Below, one piece after another: positions 10,839 to 20,900 of a stretch of DNA of 33,590 bases (the stretch's first letter is position 1; each line of letters begins with the position of its first letter). The stretch spans positions 1 to 33,590 of the forward strand of contig WGNT01000063.1 in assembly GCA_016124425.1 (NCBI GenBank), read 5' to 3'. Below the pieces are notes generated by a model, which had not been told where the DNA came from, ran no database searches, and worked only from the letters and a program-made list of their open reading frames with translations. The DNA is from Cytophagales bacterium. GTDB taxonomy: Bacteria > Bacteroidota > Bacteroidia > Cytophagales > Cyclobacteriaceae. Both the position numbers and the translations under genes were made by a program.

Positions 10839-12061
10839 TTGTAGATCTCAAAAAAGGGTTCATTTTTTTGTTTTTTTTTGTTTCTCCGTTTGTTGATGCA
10901 CTGACGGGAGTCGCTATTTTTCAGGGTTTTATGTCAGAGGGGAGCTTGTTTTCACCTAGTCAGGTTTTTCGTTTGTTTCTTACGGTATTAGGCCTGTATT
11001 TATTACGGTTTTCCCAATTTATAGCTGTAGTTTTTGCAATGATCCTGTTGATTTCTCTGGAACTAACAAGCCTTTATTTCCATCAGAATATCAGTGGGTT
11101 TTTTATAGGTGCAGTATATGCCTATAAACTCATTTTTATATTTTTGGTTTTTTTTGTTTTGTATTCAACTTTTTCTAGACAGGATAGTTTTACCTTACTT
11201 AAGTATTTTGTGCAAGGTTCTGCTATTTATGCGTTGTTACTTATCATTGCAATCCTATTCGGAGTAGATAAATCCACCTATGCAACAGGTACCTTCGGCT
11301 CAAAGGGATTTTTTGCTTCTGGAAATGGGCTATCGTTGTTTTTAGGTGTTTCGTCCTTGTTAGCGTTGCTTTATCATATTAGGCAACGTAGGATGTTTAC
11401 CTTGGTCCTGTATTTGATTTTGCTAATAGGTACAGGTTTGGTTGGAACGAAGGGATCTATTTTCTTTGTTTTTGTGAATTTTATCTTTCTCTTATTTTTG
11501 AATAAGGCTAGCTTTATCACCTTTAGTTCGATTGTCGTGCTTTCATTCTTGTTTTTATGGGAGCGTATTGTTGATGTTTTTTCTCTTGTCTTTGATGTTA
11601 TCATTTTTCGGTATAATAACAGTCCTTCCATATTAGCTTTTTTAGCAAGTAATAGGGATAACTATGTTAAAGGAGCATTCGAGATTTTCACATCTTCAGA
11701 ATTTGTGACTTTTCGTTCGGTTTTCGGTTCTGGTGTTTATTTGTCCTTTCGGGATTATCGTAATCTTCAGCTTCCATTAGATACGTTAGAATCAGATTTT
11801 TTTGATCTGTTTTTTAGTTACGGAATTATTGGGATCTCCCTATACCTTATTATAATTGCACTTGGAATGTATGTTTCTATTCGAAAGTCTCAATATTTAC
11901 TTTTTACTACTTGGACTAGCTTATGTGCCTATTCCTTGATTGGTGGGCATATGTTATTTAACTCGATGTCTAATATTGCTTTTTTGGTTCTGATTTTACT
12001 TATATTAAAAATGCCTGATTCTGTTTATGAAGAGAAAGCTGGTTATATTTCATCTACTTAA
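10835..12061 (+). CDS. O-antigen polymerase-like membrane protein (Wzy-like)
   Basis: This integral inner-membrane protein is predicted to polymerise undecaprenyl-linked repeat units on the periplasmic side. The 408-residue product is strongly hydrophobic, with about ten predicted transmembrane segments. It contains a short TFGSKGFFASGNGLSLFL stretch and GTKGSIFF, followed near residue 300 by a hydrophilic loop, FGSGVYLSFRDYRN and DTLESDFFDLFFSYGIIG. That layout (central Gly-rich segment, large periplasmic loop, then 'E-x-D-x-x-D' before the last helices) is typical of Wzy/O-antigen ligase family proteins. As usual for Wzy, there is little sequence conservation. Codons 9-16 are encoded by a T7-G-T9 tract. 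The next gene starts inside its 3' end (35-base overlap). Confidence 0.85.
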   Translation: MIVDLKKGFIFLFFFVSPFVDALTGVAIFQGFMSEGSLFSPSQVFRLFLTVLGLYLLRFSQFIAVVFAMILLISLELTSLYFHQNISGFFIGAVYAYKLIFIFLVFFVLYSTFSRQDSFTLLKYFVQGSAIYALLLIIAILFGVDKSTYATGTFGSKGFFASGNGLSLFLGVSSLLALLYHIRQRRMFTLVLYLILLIGTGLVGTKGSIFFVFVNFIFLLFLNKASFITFSSIVVLSFLFLWERIVDVFSLVFDVIIFRYNNSPSILAFLASNRDNYVKGAFEIFTSSEFVTFRSVFGSGVYLSFRDYRNLQLPLDTLESDFFDLFFSYGIIGISLYLIIIALGMYVSIRKSQYLLFTTWTSLCAYSLIGGHMLFNSMSNIAFLVLILLILKMPDSVYEEKAGYISST

Positions 12062-13118
12062 TAATTATACCGGTAGTCCGCGAGTATTACGAACAGTCAT
12101 AGAAGGGTTAGATCGTGATAAGTACGATATTTCTTTATACACCTCCAAATCGCAAGGATTCCTTTCTAATATAGAAGGTATTACGTATTACTCTAATTTT
12201 TATTTTCGGTCCAGATACCGATTTATTACGTTATTTTCCTTTTTTTTCAGCCAGATTATTTTGTCGATTAGATTACTTTTTAGTGGAGAGCGATCCTCTA
12301 AAACCATTTACTATGTAAATACGATATTGCCATTTTCCGCATTAGTAATAGCTAGGTTAAAAGGCATCAGATCATTATGCCATGTACACGAGTTTCGGAT
12401 TAGCCCATCCCCATTAAGCGCTTTTCTTTTCAAAATAACAAATACCTTTTCAAACTCAATTATATTGGTGTCCGAGTTCCTTAGGGTAAATCATAAACAT
12501 ACTAATGCGAACGTTCATGTAGTGTATAATGCTGTCAGTAAAGATTTTTTGTGTGAAGACAGGATACCGAATACGCGAGGTACTTCTTTTTCTGTTCTCA
12601 TGATTGCTTCTTTAAGGCCTTATAAGGGCATTTATGAGTTTATTGGTTTAGCCGCTAGGCTAAAGGATATTCGTTTTGTATTGGTAGTAAGTGACGGAAA
12701 GCCTGCGACAGAGATGTTTTTCAGGAATCAGTCCCTTGGTGAAAATGTCGAAATTCATTCGAACCCCGAAGATGTTAAATTATTTTACAAAAATGCAGAT
12801 TTGGTAGTAAATCTATCTGACAAAAGGACAACTATTGAAACGTTTGGATTAACGGTTATTGAGGCAATGACATTTGGAATTCCTTCAATTGTACCGGTAG
12901 TAGGTGGGATCGCCGAGCTTGTTGATGACGGCGTAAATGGATTTAAAATTGATTCAAAAGATGATCGAAAGTTGATTGAGACGATTTGTATGTTGAGAGA
13001 TGATGTCTCGTTGTGGAATCAGTTAAGTCAAGCAAGCTTTCGTCGATCGAGAGGCTTTTTCCCTAAAGGCTTCCAAGAACAAATTAATCGTGTTTTAGAT
13101 AATTGTTTTGTTCCTTAA
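12027..13118 (+). CDS. Glycosyltransferase, GT4-like
   Basis: This GT-B glycosyltransferase is predicted to act on the lipid-linked oligosaccharide. The 363-residue protein starts MKRKLVIFHLLNNYTGSPRVL, a standard N-terminal strand and glycine-containing loop. The C-terminal domain has SVLMIASLRPYKG at about 189-201. The EX7E motif is complete: Glu271 and Glu279 in ETFGLTVIEAMTFG, followed by PVVGGIAELV and DGVNGF. The start lies 35 bases inside the end of the polymerase gene; a later start would lose the first beta-strand. Low GC and T-rich like its neighbours. Specific donor not identifiable. Confidence 0.88.
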   Translation: MKRKLVIFHLLNNYTGSPRVLRTVIEGLDRDKYDISLYTSKSQGFLSNIEGITYYSNFYFRSRYRFITLFSFFFSQIILSIRLLFSGERSSKTIYYVNTILPFSALVIARLKGIRSLCHVHEFRISPSPLSAFLFKITNTFSNSIILVSEFLRVNHKHTNANVHVVYNAVSKDFLCEDRIPNTRGTSFSVLMIASLRPYKGIYEFIGLAARLKDIRFVLVVSDGKPATEMFFRNQSLGENVEIHSNPEDVKLFYKNADLVVNLSDKRTTIETFGLTVIEAMTFGIPSIVPVVGGIAELVDDGVNGFKIDSKDDRKLIETICMLRDDVSLWNQLSQASFRRSRGFFPKGFQEQINRVLDNCFVP

Positions 13119-13236
13119 ATGAATAGTCTTCAACTGCCTTGGAATTTCTTTAATGATGGAAATGTGATTTTTTTTGTTTTTGCTACGGAAAAGTTTTGCG
13201 TTGATTGATGTTGTTTAGCTCAAATTTATTGCTACA
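13119..13236 (+). other. Intergenic spacer with a sequence repeated downstream of the next gene
   Basis: The bases from 13127 (TCTTC..TGCCTTGG..ATTTC.TTAATG) recur, with small gaps, at 14342 after the following glycosyltransferase gene. No promoter with correct spacing or hairpin terminator was seen. Confidence 0.4.
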
Positions 13237-14322
13237 GTGAAACCAAAAATTGCTATTATCGGTACTGTTGGCGTTCCTGCGTTGTATGGCGGTTTTGAAA
13301 CGTTATTGGAGAACCTTTTAGATTATCTTCCAGAGGCGTTTGATGTGACGGTATTTTGTGAATCTGATGCGTATCCTTCAAAGCTTGAGACGTATAAGGA
13401 CGCCCGATTAGTATATGTCGATTTCAAGGCCAATGGCCTTCAGAGCATTTTTTTTGATGCCTTCTCCATTCTAAGAGCCTTTGCTAAAAATGATTTTCTT
13501 CTGATCCTAGGAGTGTCAGGTACTGTGATGCTTCCGTTTATAAAGCCGTTTTGTCGGGCCAAGATAATCACAAATATTGATGGCATGGAATGGAAAAGGG
13601 AAAAGTGGGGTCGATTTCAAAAGATGTTTTTAAAGCTTTCAGAGAAGTTCGCGGTGCAGCATTCAGACCTCGTAATTGCTGATAATTTCTACATTCAGGA
13701 ACATGTGGCTAATAGTTACGGCGTTGCTGCGACGTTAATTGCTTATGGTGGTGACCATGTATCGTTAGCTTTCGATTCTGATAAGCTTGAGCATTATGGT
13801 CTTTCTACATCTGGTTATTTTTTCACTGTTTGCAGAATAGAGCCTGAGAATAATCTAGAAATACTGCTAGAAGGTTTTCTTGCTAGCGAGTCAACGCTTC
13901 CATATGTGATTGTTGGAAATTGGCAGGCCAGCAAGTTTGGCAGAAACCTTCGTGGTAAGTATATAGGTGAATCCAAGCTCCGGTTATTGGATCCGATTTA
14001 TGACCAAATAGAACTAGATCAACTTCGCTCAAATTGCTATTTTTACTTACATGGGCACAGTGCCGGAGGTACAAACCCTTCCCTCGTGGAGGCAATGTAC
14101 CTGGGCCTTCCGATCATTTCCTTCGGTGTTTCTTATAATCGGTCTACGACTCATGATTTGGCCGTCTATTTTTCGGATAGGGATTCCTTAGTTAACATTC
14201 TCTCTAATTTGGACGGAATAAATCGTGAACTTCTTTCCGCCCAAATGCGGGAAATTGCAAACACAAACTATACATGGGAGATTATCGCTCGAAAATATAT
14301 GGCTGCAATTGGACAGCTGTAG
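13237..14322 (+). CDS. DUF1972-type glycosyltransferase (rhamnosyltransferase-like)
   Basis: The 361-residue protein belongs to the GT4-like group with an N-terminal DUF1972 domain, several members of which are rhamnosyltransferases. Visible hallmarks are IIGTVGVPALYGGFET (about 7-22) and TNIDGMEWKREKW (about 112-124), where the group carries a conserved GxEWKRxKW. The C-terminal half has HSAGGTNPSLVEAM, holding the donor-binding glutamate. The start is GTG at 13237; no ATG is available before the first conserved strand. It is separated from the preceding glycosyltransferase by 118 bases, unlike the overlapping genes upstream. Rhamnose as donor is a family-level inference; no dTDP-rhamnose genes are visible in the window. 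Confidence 0.85.
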   Translation: MKPKIAIIGTVGVPALYGGFETLLENLLDYLPEAFDVTVFCESDAYPSKLETYKDARLVYVDFKANGLQSIFFDAFSILRAFAKNDFLLILGVSGTVMLPFIKPFCRAKIITNIDGMEWKREKWGRFQKMFLKLSEKFAVQHSDLVIADNFYIQEHVANSYGVAATLIAYGGDHVSLAFDSDKLEHYGLSTSGYFFTVCRIEPENNLEILLEGFLASESTLPYVIVGNWQASKFGRNLRGKYIGESKLRLLDPIYDQIELDQLRSNCYFYLHGHSAGGTNPSLVEAMYLGLPIISFGVSYNRSTTHDLAVYFSDRDSLVNILSNLDGINRELLSAQMREIANTNYTWEIIARKYMAAIGQL

Positions 14323-14690
14323 TTTTTTAGCTTTATTTAAATCTTCCAATGTGCCTTGGATTTCCTTAATGTGACTAGATGTCACATAAAATATTCTTTA
14401 AAAGCTTTCATCAACTTGCCAATATTTTCTTTTTAACGTTGGTGGTGATAATACCCAAATATCTTCATTTTCGTATAGCTGAGCCTTCGGTTCGTAAAGA
14501 GCACACCATCGGGTTATTTCGTCATACGCTTTTGCCAGTTCATCTCTACGCAGAAAAGTCATTTTTTTTTGTACCTAGGCATTATCAGGCGTGGTAAATT
14601 CCTTAATTTGCGACGGCAACGGGTTATGTTGCGAATTGACAGTTAGTTTTGGCAAGTTAACTTAATTTTTATACTACTTATTTTAAATCA
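14323..14690 (+). other. Gene-free stretch with a possible -7 element before the epimerase
   Basis: There is no convincing gene in these 368 bases. A 72-codon frame at 14379-14597 has no recognisable family and no supporting context. The stretch holds a small perfect inverted repeat (GTGAC/GTCAC, 14371-14385), two copies of a short TTTCCTTAAT-like intergenic motif (14359-14370 and 14596-14607) and an exact TAnnTTTG -7 element (TAGTTTTG, 14644-14651). The -7 element lies 39 bases before the epimerase start, but no TTTG is found at the proper -33 distance. A promoter for the epimerase and wecA-like genes here is plausible but unproven. Confidence 0.4.
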
Positions 14691-15743
14691 ATGAAGATAC
14701 TCATTACAGGAACAGCGGGTTTTATTGGGATGCACTTGGCGGAAACGCTCTTAAAACGGGGAGACCAGGTAATAGGCTTGGACAGCATCAACGATTATTA
14801 TGACATCAACCTCAAGTACGGCCGGCTCGAGCGAAACGGCATTCAGAAGCATTCTATCGAATACGGAAAATTAGCCCAAAGTGAGCTGCACGACAATTAC
14901 CAGTTTATTCAGCTTAAGCTCGAGGATAAAGAAAACCTACTGGCGCTTTTTGAACAGCAGCAGTTTGACAAGGTAGTAAACCTTGCTGCCCAGGCAGGAG
15001 TGAGGTACTCCCTTACCAATCCGGATGCATATATTGAGGCCAATATCATTGGGTTTATCAACATTTTGGAAGCCTGTAGGCATCACCACATCAAACATCT
15101 CGCATATGCCTCTTCAAGTTCGGTCTATGGGTCGAATACGCAGATGCCTTTTTCCACAAGCGATAATGTGGACCATCCGGTTTCATTGTATGCCGCCTCC
15201 AAAAAGTCAAATGAGCTTATGGCGCATACCTACAGCCACCTGTTTGGATTACCTACTACTGGTTTACGTTTTTTCACCGTTTACGGGCCTTGGGGAAGAC
15301 CGGATATGGCCCTGTTTTTGTTTACGAAAGCTATATTGGAAGACCGGCCTATACAGGTGTTCAATCATGGTGAGATGATGCGTGATTTTACATATGTATC
15401 GGATATCATCGAAGGGGTGGTGCGTGTCATCGATAATCCACCACGTCCGAACCCAGACCTTGATCCAAGAAGCACGGATCCGAGTAAATCAAAGGCGCCG
15501 TATAAAGTGTATAACATTGGGAACTCAGCTCCCGTTAAACTAATGGATTTCGTCGCTGCGATAGAAAAGGCGCTTGGCAAACAAGCAATAAAGGAGTTAC
15601 TGCCGATTCAACCGGGGGATGTTCCAGCTACGTATGCAGATACGGCCGCTTTGGAAGAAGAATTGGGGTATAAACCAGACACGTCAATTGAGTATGGTAT
15701 TTCGGAATTTGTCACATGGTATCGTTCGTTTTACGGAAAATAA
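14691..15743 (+). CDS. NAD-dependent nucleotide-sugar epimerase (UDP-glucuronate 4-epimerase-like)
   Basis: This short-chain dehydrogenase/reductase-fold epimerase most likely interconverts UDP-glucuronate and UDP-galacturonate. The 350-residue protein has GTAGFIG at 7-13, the catalytic serine region SSSSVYG at 141-147 and the Tyr167-x-x-x-Lys171 pair in YAASK. Features closer to UDP-glucuronate 4-epimerases than to GalE are the [17 protein letters not shown] start, the [17 protein letters not shown] segment and the [15 protein letters not shown] segment. It precedes the initiating transferase gene by 68 bases. The substrate is inferred from these motifs and the length. Confidence 0.88.
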   Translation: MKILITGTAGFIGMHLAETLLKRGDQVIGLDSINDYYDINLKYGRLERNGIQKHSIEYGKLAQSELHDNYQFIQLKLEDKENLLALFEQQQFDKVVNLAAQAGVRYSLTNPDAYIEANIIGFINILEACRHHHIKHLAYASSSSVYGSNTQMPFSTSDNVDHPVSLYAASKKSNELMAHTYSHLFGLPTTGLRFFTVYGPWGRPDMALFLFTKAILEDRPIQVFNHGEMMRDFTYVSDIIEGVVRVIDNPPRPNPDLDPRSTDPSKSKAPYKVYNIGNSAPVKLMDFVAAIEKALGKQAIKELLPIQPGDVPATYADTAALEEELGYKPDTSIEYGISEFVTWYRSFYGK

Positions 15744-15811
15744 CACAGGCGTTGCGCTGATTGCAGTGAAGCAACTGACTCGCTTGTGATAATTTTAATG
15801 ATTTCTTCAAT

Positions 15812-16975
15812 ATGAATCTCTTTTTTTCATTAGCGACTTCTTTTTTTATAGGCTTTATAATAATGCCTGTCATTATTTTGGTAATGAAGAAATTTAATTT
15901 CACGGATGTGCCGGGTGGTCGAAAAATCCACAGCGGATACATTCCTTCAATGGGAGGGCTTGGTTTTATCTCGGCCTCCTTTTTTGGGATGTTATCCTGG
16001 CTTTCCTTTGAAGAAGTGATGTTCGCAAGATACTTTCTCGTTGCGCTAGCGATTATGTTTTCCGTAGGGGTAAGGGATGATTTGATGGAACTTTCCGCTA
16101 TTCAGAAGCTCTTGGGGCAGTGTATCCCTGCGTTCTTCATCATCGTAATGGCCGATATTCGGGTATCGGGTTTTTACGGATTCCTTGGTATATACGAAAT
16201 CCCCTATGTTGCCAGTGTAACGCTCAGTTTTTTCCTGTTGATAATCCTGACCAATTCCTTCAACCTGATAGATGGTGCTGATGGACTTGCCGGATCCCTG
16301 AGTGCGATTTCCTTTCTAGTCCTTGGGATCTGGTTTCATCAGGTCGGACTTGATGCCTATAGCTTAATCTCCTTTACGCTCATAGGAGGTGTGCTGTCCT
16401 TCTTGGTGTTTAATTGGTACCCGGCAAAGATCTTTATGGGAGACACGGGTTCGTTGAGTTTGGGATTTGCACTTACGGTCTTGGTGGTTTTATTTGTGGA
16501 TAAAAACGGCACCATGGCGGGATGGGAAGGCCTGAAGCTACAAGCCCCCATCTCTGCTGGCCTTGCGCTGATGATTGTACCTATCTATGATACGGTCCGT
16601 ATATTCTCAAAGAGAATAGCAAAAGGAAAGTCGCCGCTAAAGCCGGACAAAAGCCATGTGCATCATTTTTTGATGCGTATGGGCTTAAGACACGATCAGG
16701 TATCCATGGTTTTGGGTGGAATAACCTGTATCTTTATTGCGTTGCCTTTTGTTTTTTCTGGTGTAACTGACAACCTTCTGTTTCCTATAATGGTACTTTT
16801 CGCTGTGCTCCTGGGAGTGTGGTTGGACGCAAGGACGCTTCATCATGTAAGGGAAAATGTACTGACATCTCCGGGCATTTCGGAGAAGATGGAAGCAAAT
16901 AAAAATAAGCAGACCAAAAAGCCGCACGTCATTTCAGACCAGATATTTGAGAAGGACAACTTGAACATGAACTGA
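15812..16975 (+). CDS. wecA: Undecaprenyl-phosphate sugar-1-phosphate transferase (WecA/TagO-like, MraY family)
   Basis: This polytopic inner-membrane enzyme is predicted to start repeat-unit synthesis by moving an N-acetylhexosamine-1-phosphate from its UDP-sugar to undecaprenyl phosphate. The 387-residue protein shows the whole family signature. It has DVPGGRKIHSGYIPSMGGLG at 32-51, Asp89-Asp90 in VRDDLMEL, NLIDGADGLAGS at 151-162, FMGDTGSLSLGF with Asp211, and the HVHHFLMRMG histidine motif at 282-291. About ten hydrophobic segments are present, with a charged C-terminal tail of about 40 residues. The ATG follows directly on a T-rich leader. It is the last gene of the cluster and ends just before a bidirectional terminator. 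Confidence 0.93.
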   Translation: MNLFFSLATSFFIGFIIMPVIILVMKKFNFTDVPGGRKIHSGYIPSMGGLGFISASFFGMLSWLSFEEVMFARYFLVALAIMFSVGVRDDLMELSAIQKLLGQCIPAFFIIVMADIRVSGFYGFLGIYEIPYVASVTLSFFLLIILTNSFNLIDGADGLAGSLSAISFLVLGIWFHQVGLDAYSLISFTLIGGVLSFLVFNWYPAKIFMGDTGSLSLGFALTVLVVLFVDKNGTMAGWEGLKLQAPISAGLALMIVPIYDTVRIFSKRIAKGKSPLKPDKSHVHHFLMRMGLRHDQVSMVLGGITCIFIALPFVFSGVTDNLLFPIMVLFAVLLGVWLDARTLHHVRENVLTSPGISEKMEANKNKQTKKPHVISDQIFEKDNLNMN

Positions 16976-16997
16976 TCGACGAATCAGATCGCTAAAT

Positions 16998-17030
16998 AAA
17001 AAAAAGCCAATCGACCGATTGGCTTTTTTT
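16998..17030. terminator. Bidirectional intrinsic terminator
   Basis: A perfect stem (run of A, then GCCAATCG, loop AC, CGATTGGC, then run of T) sits between two convergent genes: the WecA-like gene ends at 16975 on the + strand and the isomerase-like gene ends at 17045 on the - strand. The symmetric A and T runs let it work on both strands. Confidence 0.92.
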
Positions 17031-17044
17031 GTTAAGCTGTTTTT

Positions 17045-17929
17045 CTACACGTCACAGATTTCAACCCCCTGTTTCAAAGAAGCCAGTTTATTTTTTCGTT
17101 TTGGTATGAATTCTTGGCCCACATAGCCTTTGTACCCGGTTTCCAATATCGCCTTCATAATTGCGGGATAGTATAATTCCTGGGTCTCATCGATTTCGTT
17201 TCTTCCAGGAACACCACCGGTGTGATAGTGGGAGATATAGGGATGGAATTTTTTAATCGTAGCAATGACGTCGCCCTCCATGATTTGCATGTGGTAAATA
17301 TCGTAGAGCAGCTTTATGTTTTCAGATCCTACTCCCTTACATACTTCCACGCCCCAAGCTGTGCGATCTGCTTGGTAATCTTTGTGGTTTACCTTACTGT
17401 TGAGTAGCTCCATACACATGATTACGTTGTGCTTTTCGGCAACTGGCATAAGTCTTTTGAGCCCTTTTACGCAATTGTCTATACCTGTTTGGTCATCGAG
17501 CCCATTTCGGTTTCCCGAGAAACAGATGATCTGTTTTAATCCCGCTGCCGCGACTTGAGGAATTACCTCTTCATAGCTTTTCACCAGTTCATCGTGGTAT
17601 GCGGGATTGTTGAACCCCTTTTCTATGCCCATACCAGCGCCCCATGGCATGGCACAATCTAACCCGTGTTTTCTAAGAATGGGCCATTCCTCCGGACCAG
17701 CAAGTTCGATCGATTTCAATCCGATATCTTTAGCGGCTAAGCATAAGTCCTCAAAGTCAATACCGTTGTAGCACCATCTACACACGGAATGGTTTATATT
17801 ACCCTTCAAGTTTGCAGGTAAGCTGTTTTCTGCGGCAAAGAGCCGCTGACTTAGTCCCGGAATGACCAACCCTAATGCAGTTGTCCCGGCAATTTTTTTG
17901 AGTGCGTTTCTTCGTTCTTTCGGTTGCAT
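17045..17929 (-). CDS. Tat-exported sugar isomerase/epimerase-like TIM barrel (hydroxypyruvate isomerase-like)
   Basis: This is an AP-endonuclease-2/xylose-isomerase-like TIM barrel, probably acting on a sugar or keto-acid outside the cytoplasm. The N-terminus (ERRNALKKIAG, then a hydrophobic stretch and LFAAEN) is a twin-arginine signal of the type common in Bacteroidota. The barrel keeps all expected metal ligands: Glu174 (MELLNSKVNH), Asp210 (LLYDIYHMQ), His236 (HYHTGGVPGRNE) and Glu273 (GQEFIP). The HTGGVPGRNE and YDIYHMQ strings are closest to hydroxypyruvate isomerase (Hyi). It lies 16 bases downstream of the large dehydrogenase/cytochrome gene on the same strand, so they are probably one operon. 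The true substrate is not determined by sequence. Confidence 0.85.
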   Translation of the reverse strand: MQPKERRNALKKIAGTTALGLVIPGLSQRLFAAENSLPANLKGNINHSVCRWCYNGIDFEDLCLAAKDIGLKSIELAGPEEWPILRKHGLDCAMPWGAGMGIEKGFNNPAYHDELVKSYEEVIPQVAAAGLKQIICFSGNRNGLDDQTGIDNCVKGLKRLMPVAEKHNVIMCMELLNSKVNHKDYQADRTAWGVEVCKGVGSENIKLLYDIYHMQIMEGDVIATIKKFHPYISHYHTGGVPGRNEIDETQELYYPAIMKAILETGYKGYVGQEFIPKRKNKLASLKQGVEICDV

Positions 17930-17945
17930 GTATTTTTAGATTATT

Positions 17946-20900
17946 TTAGGAATTTGTTTTCAAATTCATCAGAAACTCTACCAAATCCACCAGTTCCTGC
18001 GTACTCATTGCCTTTTCCAGCCCGGCGGGCATCATGGAGTTTTCCATTTGGGTGATGCTTTCCACATCGCTGGTTTTGATGGGAATAATGCTTCCCCCAG
18101 GTAGTTTGAGATCAATATCTGTTTCCGTCTGACTGGAAATGATTCCGCCAAGCGTACTCCCGTCTTTCATCTGTAGAATAAACCCTTCGTAACCGAAGCT
18201 GATCCCGGCATCTGGGTGAATGATGGAAATGTATTGGGCTTCTTTGGAGAGTTTACTTCCAATTTCGGTCAGTTTGGGGCCGAAATCCATTCCGAGATCA
18301 CCTGCTTGATGACACACGGCGCAATTGGCTTTGAACACATTTTTGCCTTCTTCCAGATTACCTTTCATGGCGAGTAATTCGTTCATTGGTGGAAGGGTAT
18401 TTCCTTCTGTCTCATCGCTGTCAAGATAGGCGTTGGCTTCCATGCGTATGCTTTTTCTCCACGCACGGCTGACGCCGTTTACTGCTGATGCGATGAGGTT
18501 GTCGGGGATTTTTCCTTCCTTTAAAAGCACAAGTACACGGTCTTCGCCGCTGTAGCTACCGCCTATGGCAGAAGTTGCTTCTCTACGGACCGCAAGTGGC
18601 GTGCTTGAATCTAAGGCCAATCCTTCCAAGATGTCCAATGACTCATTAGATCCCACACCACGAAGGGCCCTTAGCATGTTTATCGTGGCTTTTTCGTCGG
18701 TTCCTTTGACCAACTGCAAGATCATCGGGCGCCCGTCCTGCCGTAAAAGCATTGTGGCAGCTGTCCTTCCCAGCGCGTTGTCGCTCTGGTCTATCGCTAG
18801 CTGAAGGAGTCTGGGATTTTCTTTTTTCACCTCAAAGCGTTGCACCATTTCCAAGTAGGCTTCTGTGCCGTAGGTTTCATCCAACACCTTTGAAAGTGCC
18901 TCCTGTGCGGCAACGGATTTTCCTAAGTAAGCAGGATCCAAGTGCGCTAACACCAACCGGCTTATGCCTTCTGCTTCTTCTTGTCCTTCCTTTTTTAGTT
19001 GGTTTTCTTCTAGCATTTCAATCAATGCCTCGGATTTTTTTGCTTTATCCGGGTTAAAGTCAAACGCCCTGAAATACCTAAGCCGGTCATCTAGCGGAAC
19101 GGCTTTATCAGACGCCAGACTCGCTAATTGGGGAACGGCCAGTCCTGTTCGGGAACGCCATACAATGTCCTTGTGGGCTGGATGCTCTTCAGCTTTTTCC
19201 GCTACTAGGTCTAGCCAAGCGGAATAATACGCGTCCCACTGTCGATCTGCACCTATCCCAAGGGCTTCAAGGTACCATCGGTCGTTTCCGTCATGGTGGC
19301 TCGCCAGTGTCGCCCAAAGTTGGGGAGCTTTTGGCGACGGATGATGTCTCAGTGCGATTGCGGCTTCTCTGCGCACCTGTGGGTCAGGGTCGTTGACAAG
19401 TTGGTTAAGGTAGGGGATTAGGTCCGCATTTACCTGACGGGCAGCACGTAAGCCGGCCATGCGCAGGTTTGGATCTTCGTGGGAAATTGCCTGCTCTATG
19501 TATTGCGTACCGATGCCTGCCGTCTTCGCTAAAGCCCAAAAAGCCCTCGCCTGTACCCTTGGGTTAGAGTGGGAAGTGAACACGTTTTTAAGGTCTGCTT
19601 CCGCAGCTGTTCCCGCCCTTTGCAGTTTTTGCCAAGCATGGTATCGGACCGAAAGATTGGGGTTCTCCAAAGCCTTTATTGCACCTGATACCGAAGTAAA
19701 ATCAAATGTAGGTGTGGAATACGGGGTTCCTGATGGCGCTACCCTGAAAATTCTACCTCGGTTTAGGTCCCCAACTTGATGGCCGCCTACACCTGGGTCA
19801 TACCAATCAGCCACCATCAAAGAGCCATCAGCGGCTACACAGACGTCGGAGGGTCTAAACCATTGGTCTTTGTCTCCTTCCATGATGTTGACCATGGTGG
19901 CGGTATATCCCGCTCCCGAGTTCGTTACCGGGTAAGCTCTGACTACATTCGGACCTGCGTCTGTATGGATCATTTGATTTCTAAATACTTCAGGCAGCAA
20001 CTCTCCCTCGTAGACCACCATCCCCGTAGGAGAACCCGCACCAGTCTGAAGCAGGTTGGGTACTACACCAGGATCGTTGAGATGCCAGTGTTGAAGGGGG
20101 ATTTCCTTTTCTTTGTTGGTACGGTTTACGCGCCAGCCGGCACCGGTCATCTCATCTTTATAGCCGTAGTTGCCGTACTCCATGACGAAGTTGATTCGTA
20201 CGCCTTTGTTTCCGTCGTCATCGTTGTCCGATTGCCACATCGTACCGTAGGAATCCACGGCTACTTCATAGTTGTTCCGGAAATTCTGACCCAATACCTC
20301 GAATTCGGTAAAGTCGGGGTTACAGCGGAAAACAAGGCCTTCCTGATAACTGGCCTTGCTTACAGGGTTGCCGCTTTTGTCGACAACCAGTTTTCCGGTA
20401 CCATCCAGAATCTGGCCGCCCGAATTTCCAAAATTAAAATAGAATTTCCCATCTGGGCCAAACACAAAGGCATGCATGCCATGGTCGTGCTGGTCTCCGT
20501 CAATGCCCTGAAAGAGAATCTCCTTTTTGTCAGCCACATCGTCTCCGTCGGTATCCGTTAGCATCCAGACATACGGGCTCTGCGACACAATAGCCTGATT
20601 GCCCATAACCCAAATTCCCAGGGGAGCGTTTAATTCAGGATCCTGGTAAAATACCGTGCTTTTGTCGGCCTTTCCGTCTCCGTCTGTGTCCTCCAATATG
20701 ACAATCCTATCCCCGGCTTCTTTGACTTCATTCCCCGTAATCGCTGGGCGGTAATTGAACGCTTCACATACCCATACACGTCCCCTGTGGTCCACGTCAA
20801 TATTTGTCGGGTTTGTAATCATCGGTTCGGAAGCAAACAGGGTAGCTTCAAGTCCTTCATGTACCGTGACACCCACCAGGGCGTTTTCAGGAAGTCTTTT

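Noticed and set aside
14379..14597. 72-codon frame between two polysaccharide genes
   Set aside because: No recognisable domain, mixed composition and no overlap or coupling with neighbours; likely a chance frame.
19776..20561. 261-codon + strand frame opposite the dehydrogenase/cytochrome gene
   Set aside because: The - strand frame shows clear domains over the same bases; this one is an antisense shadow with no motif.
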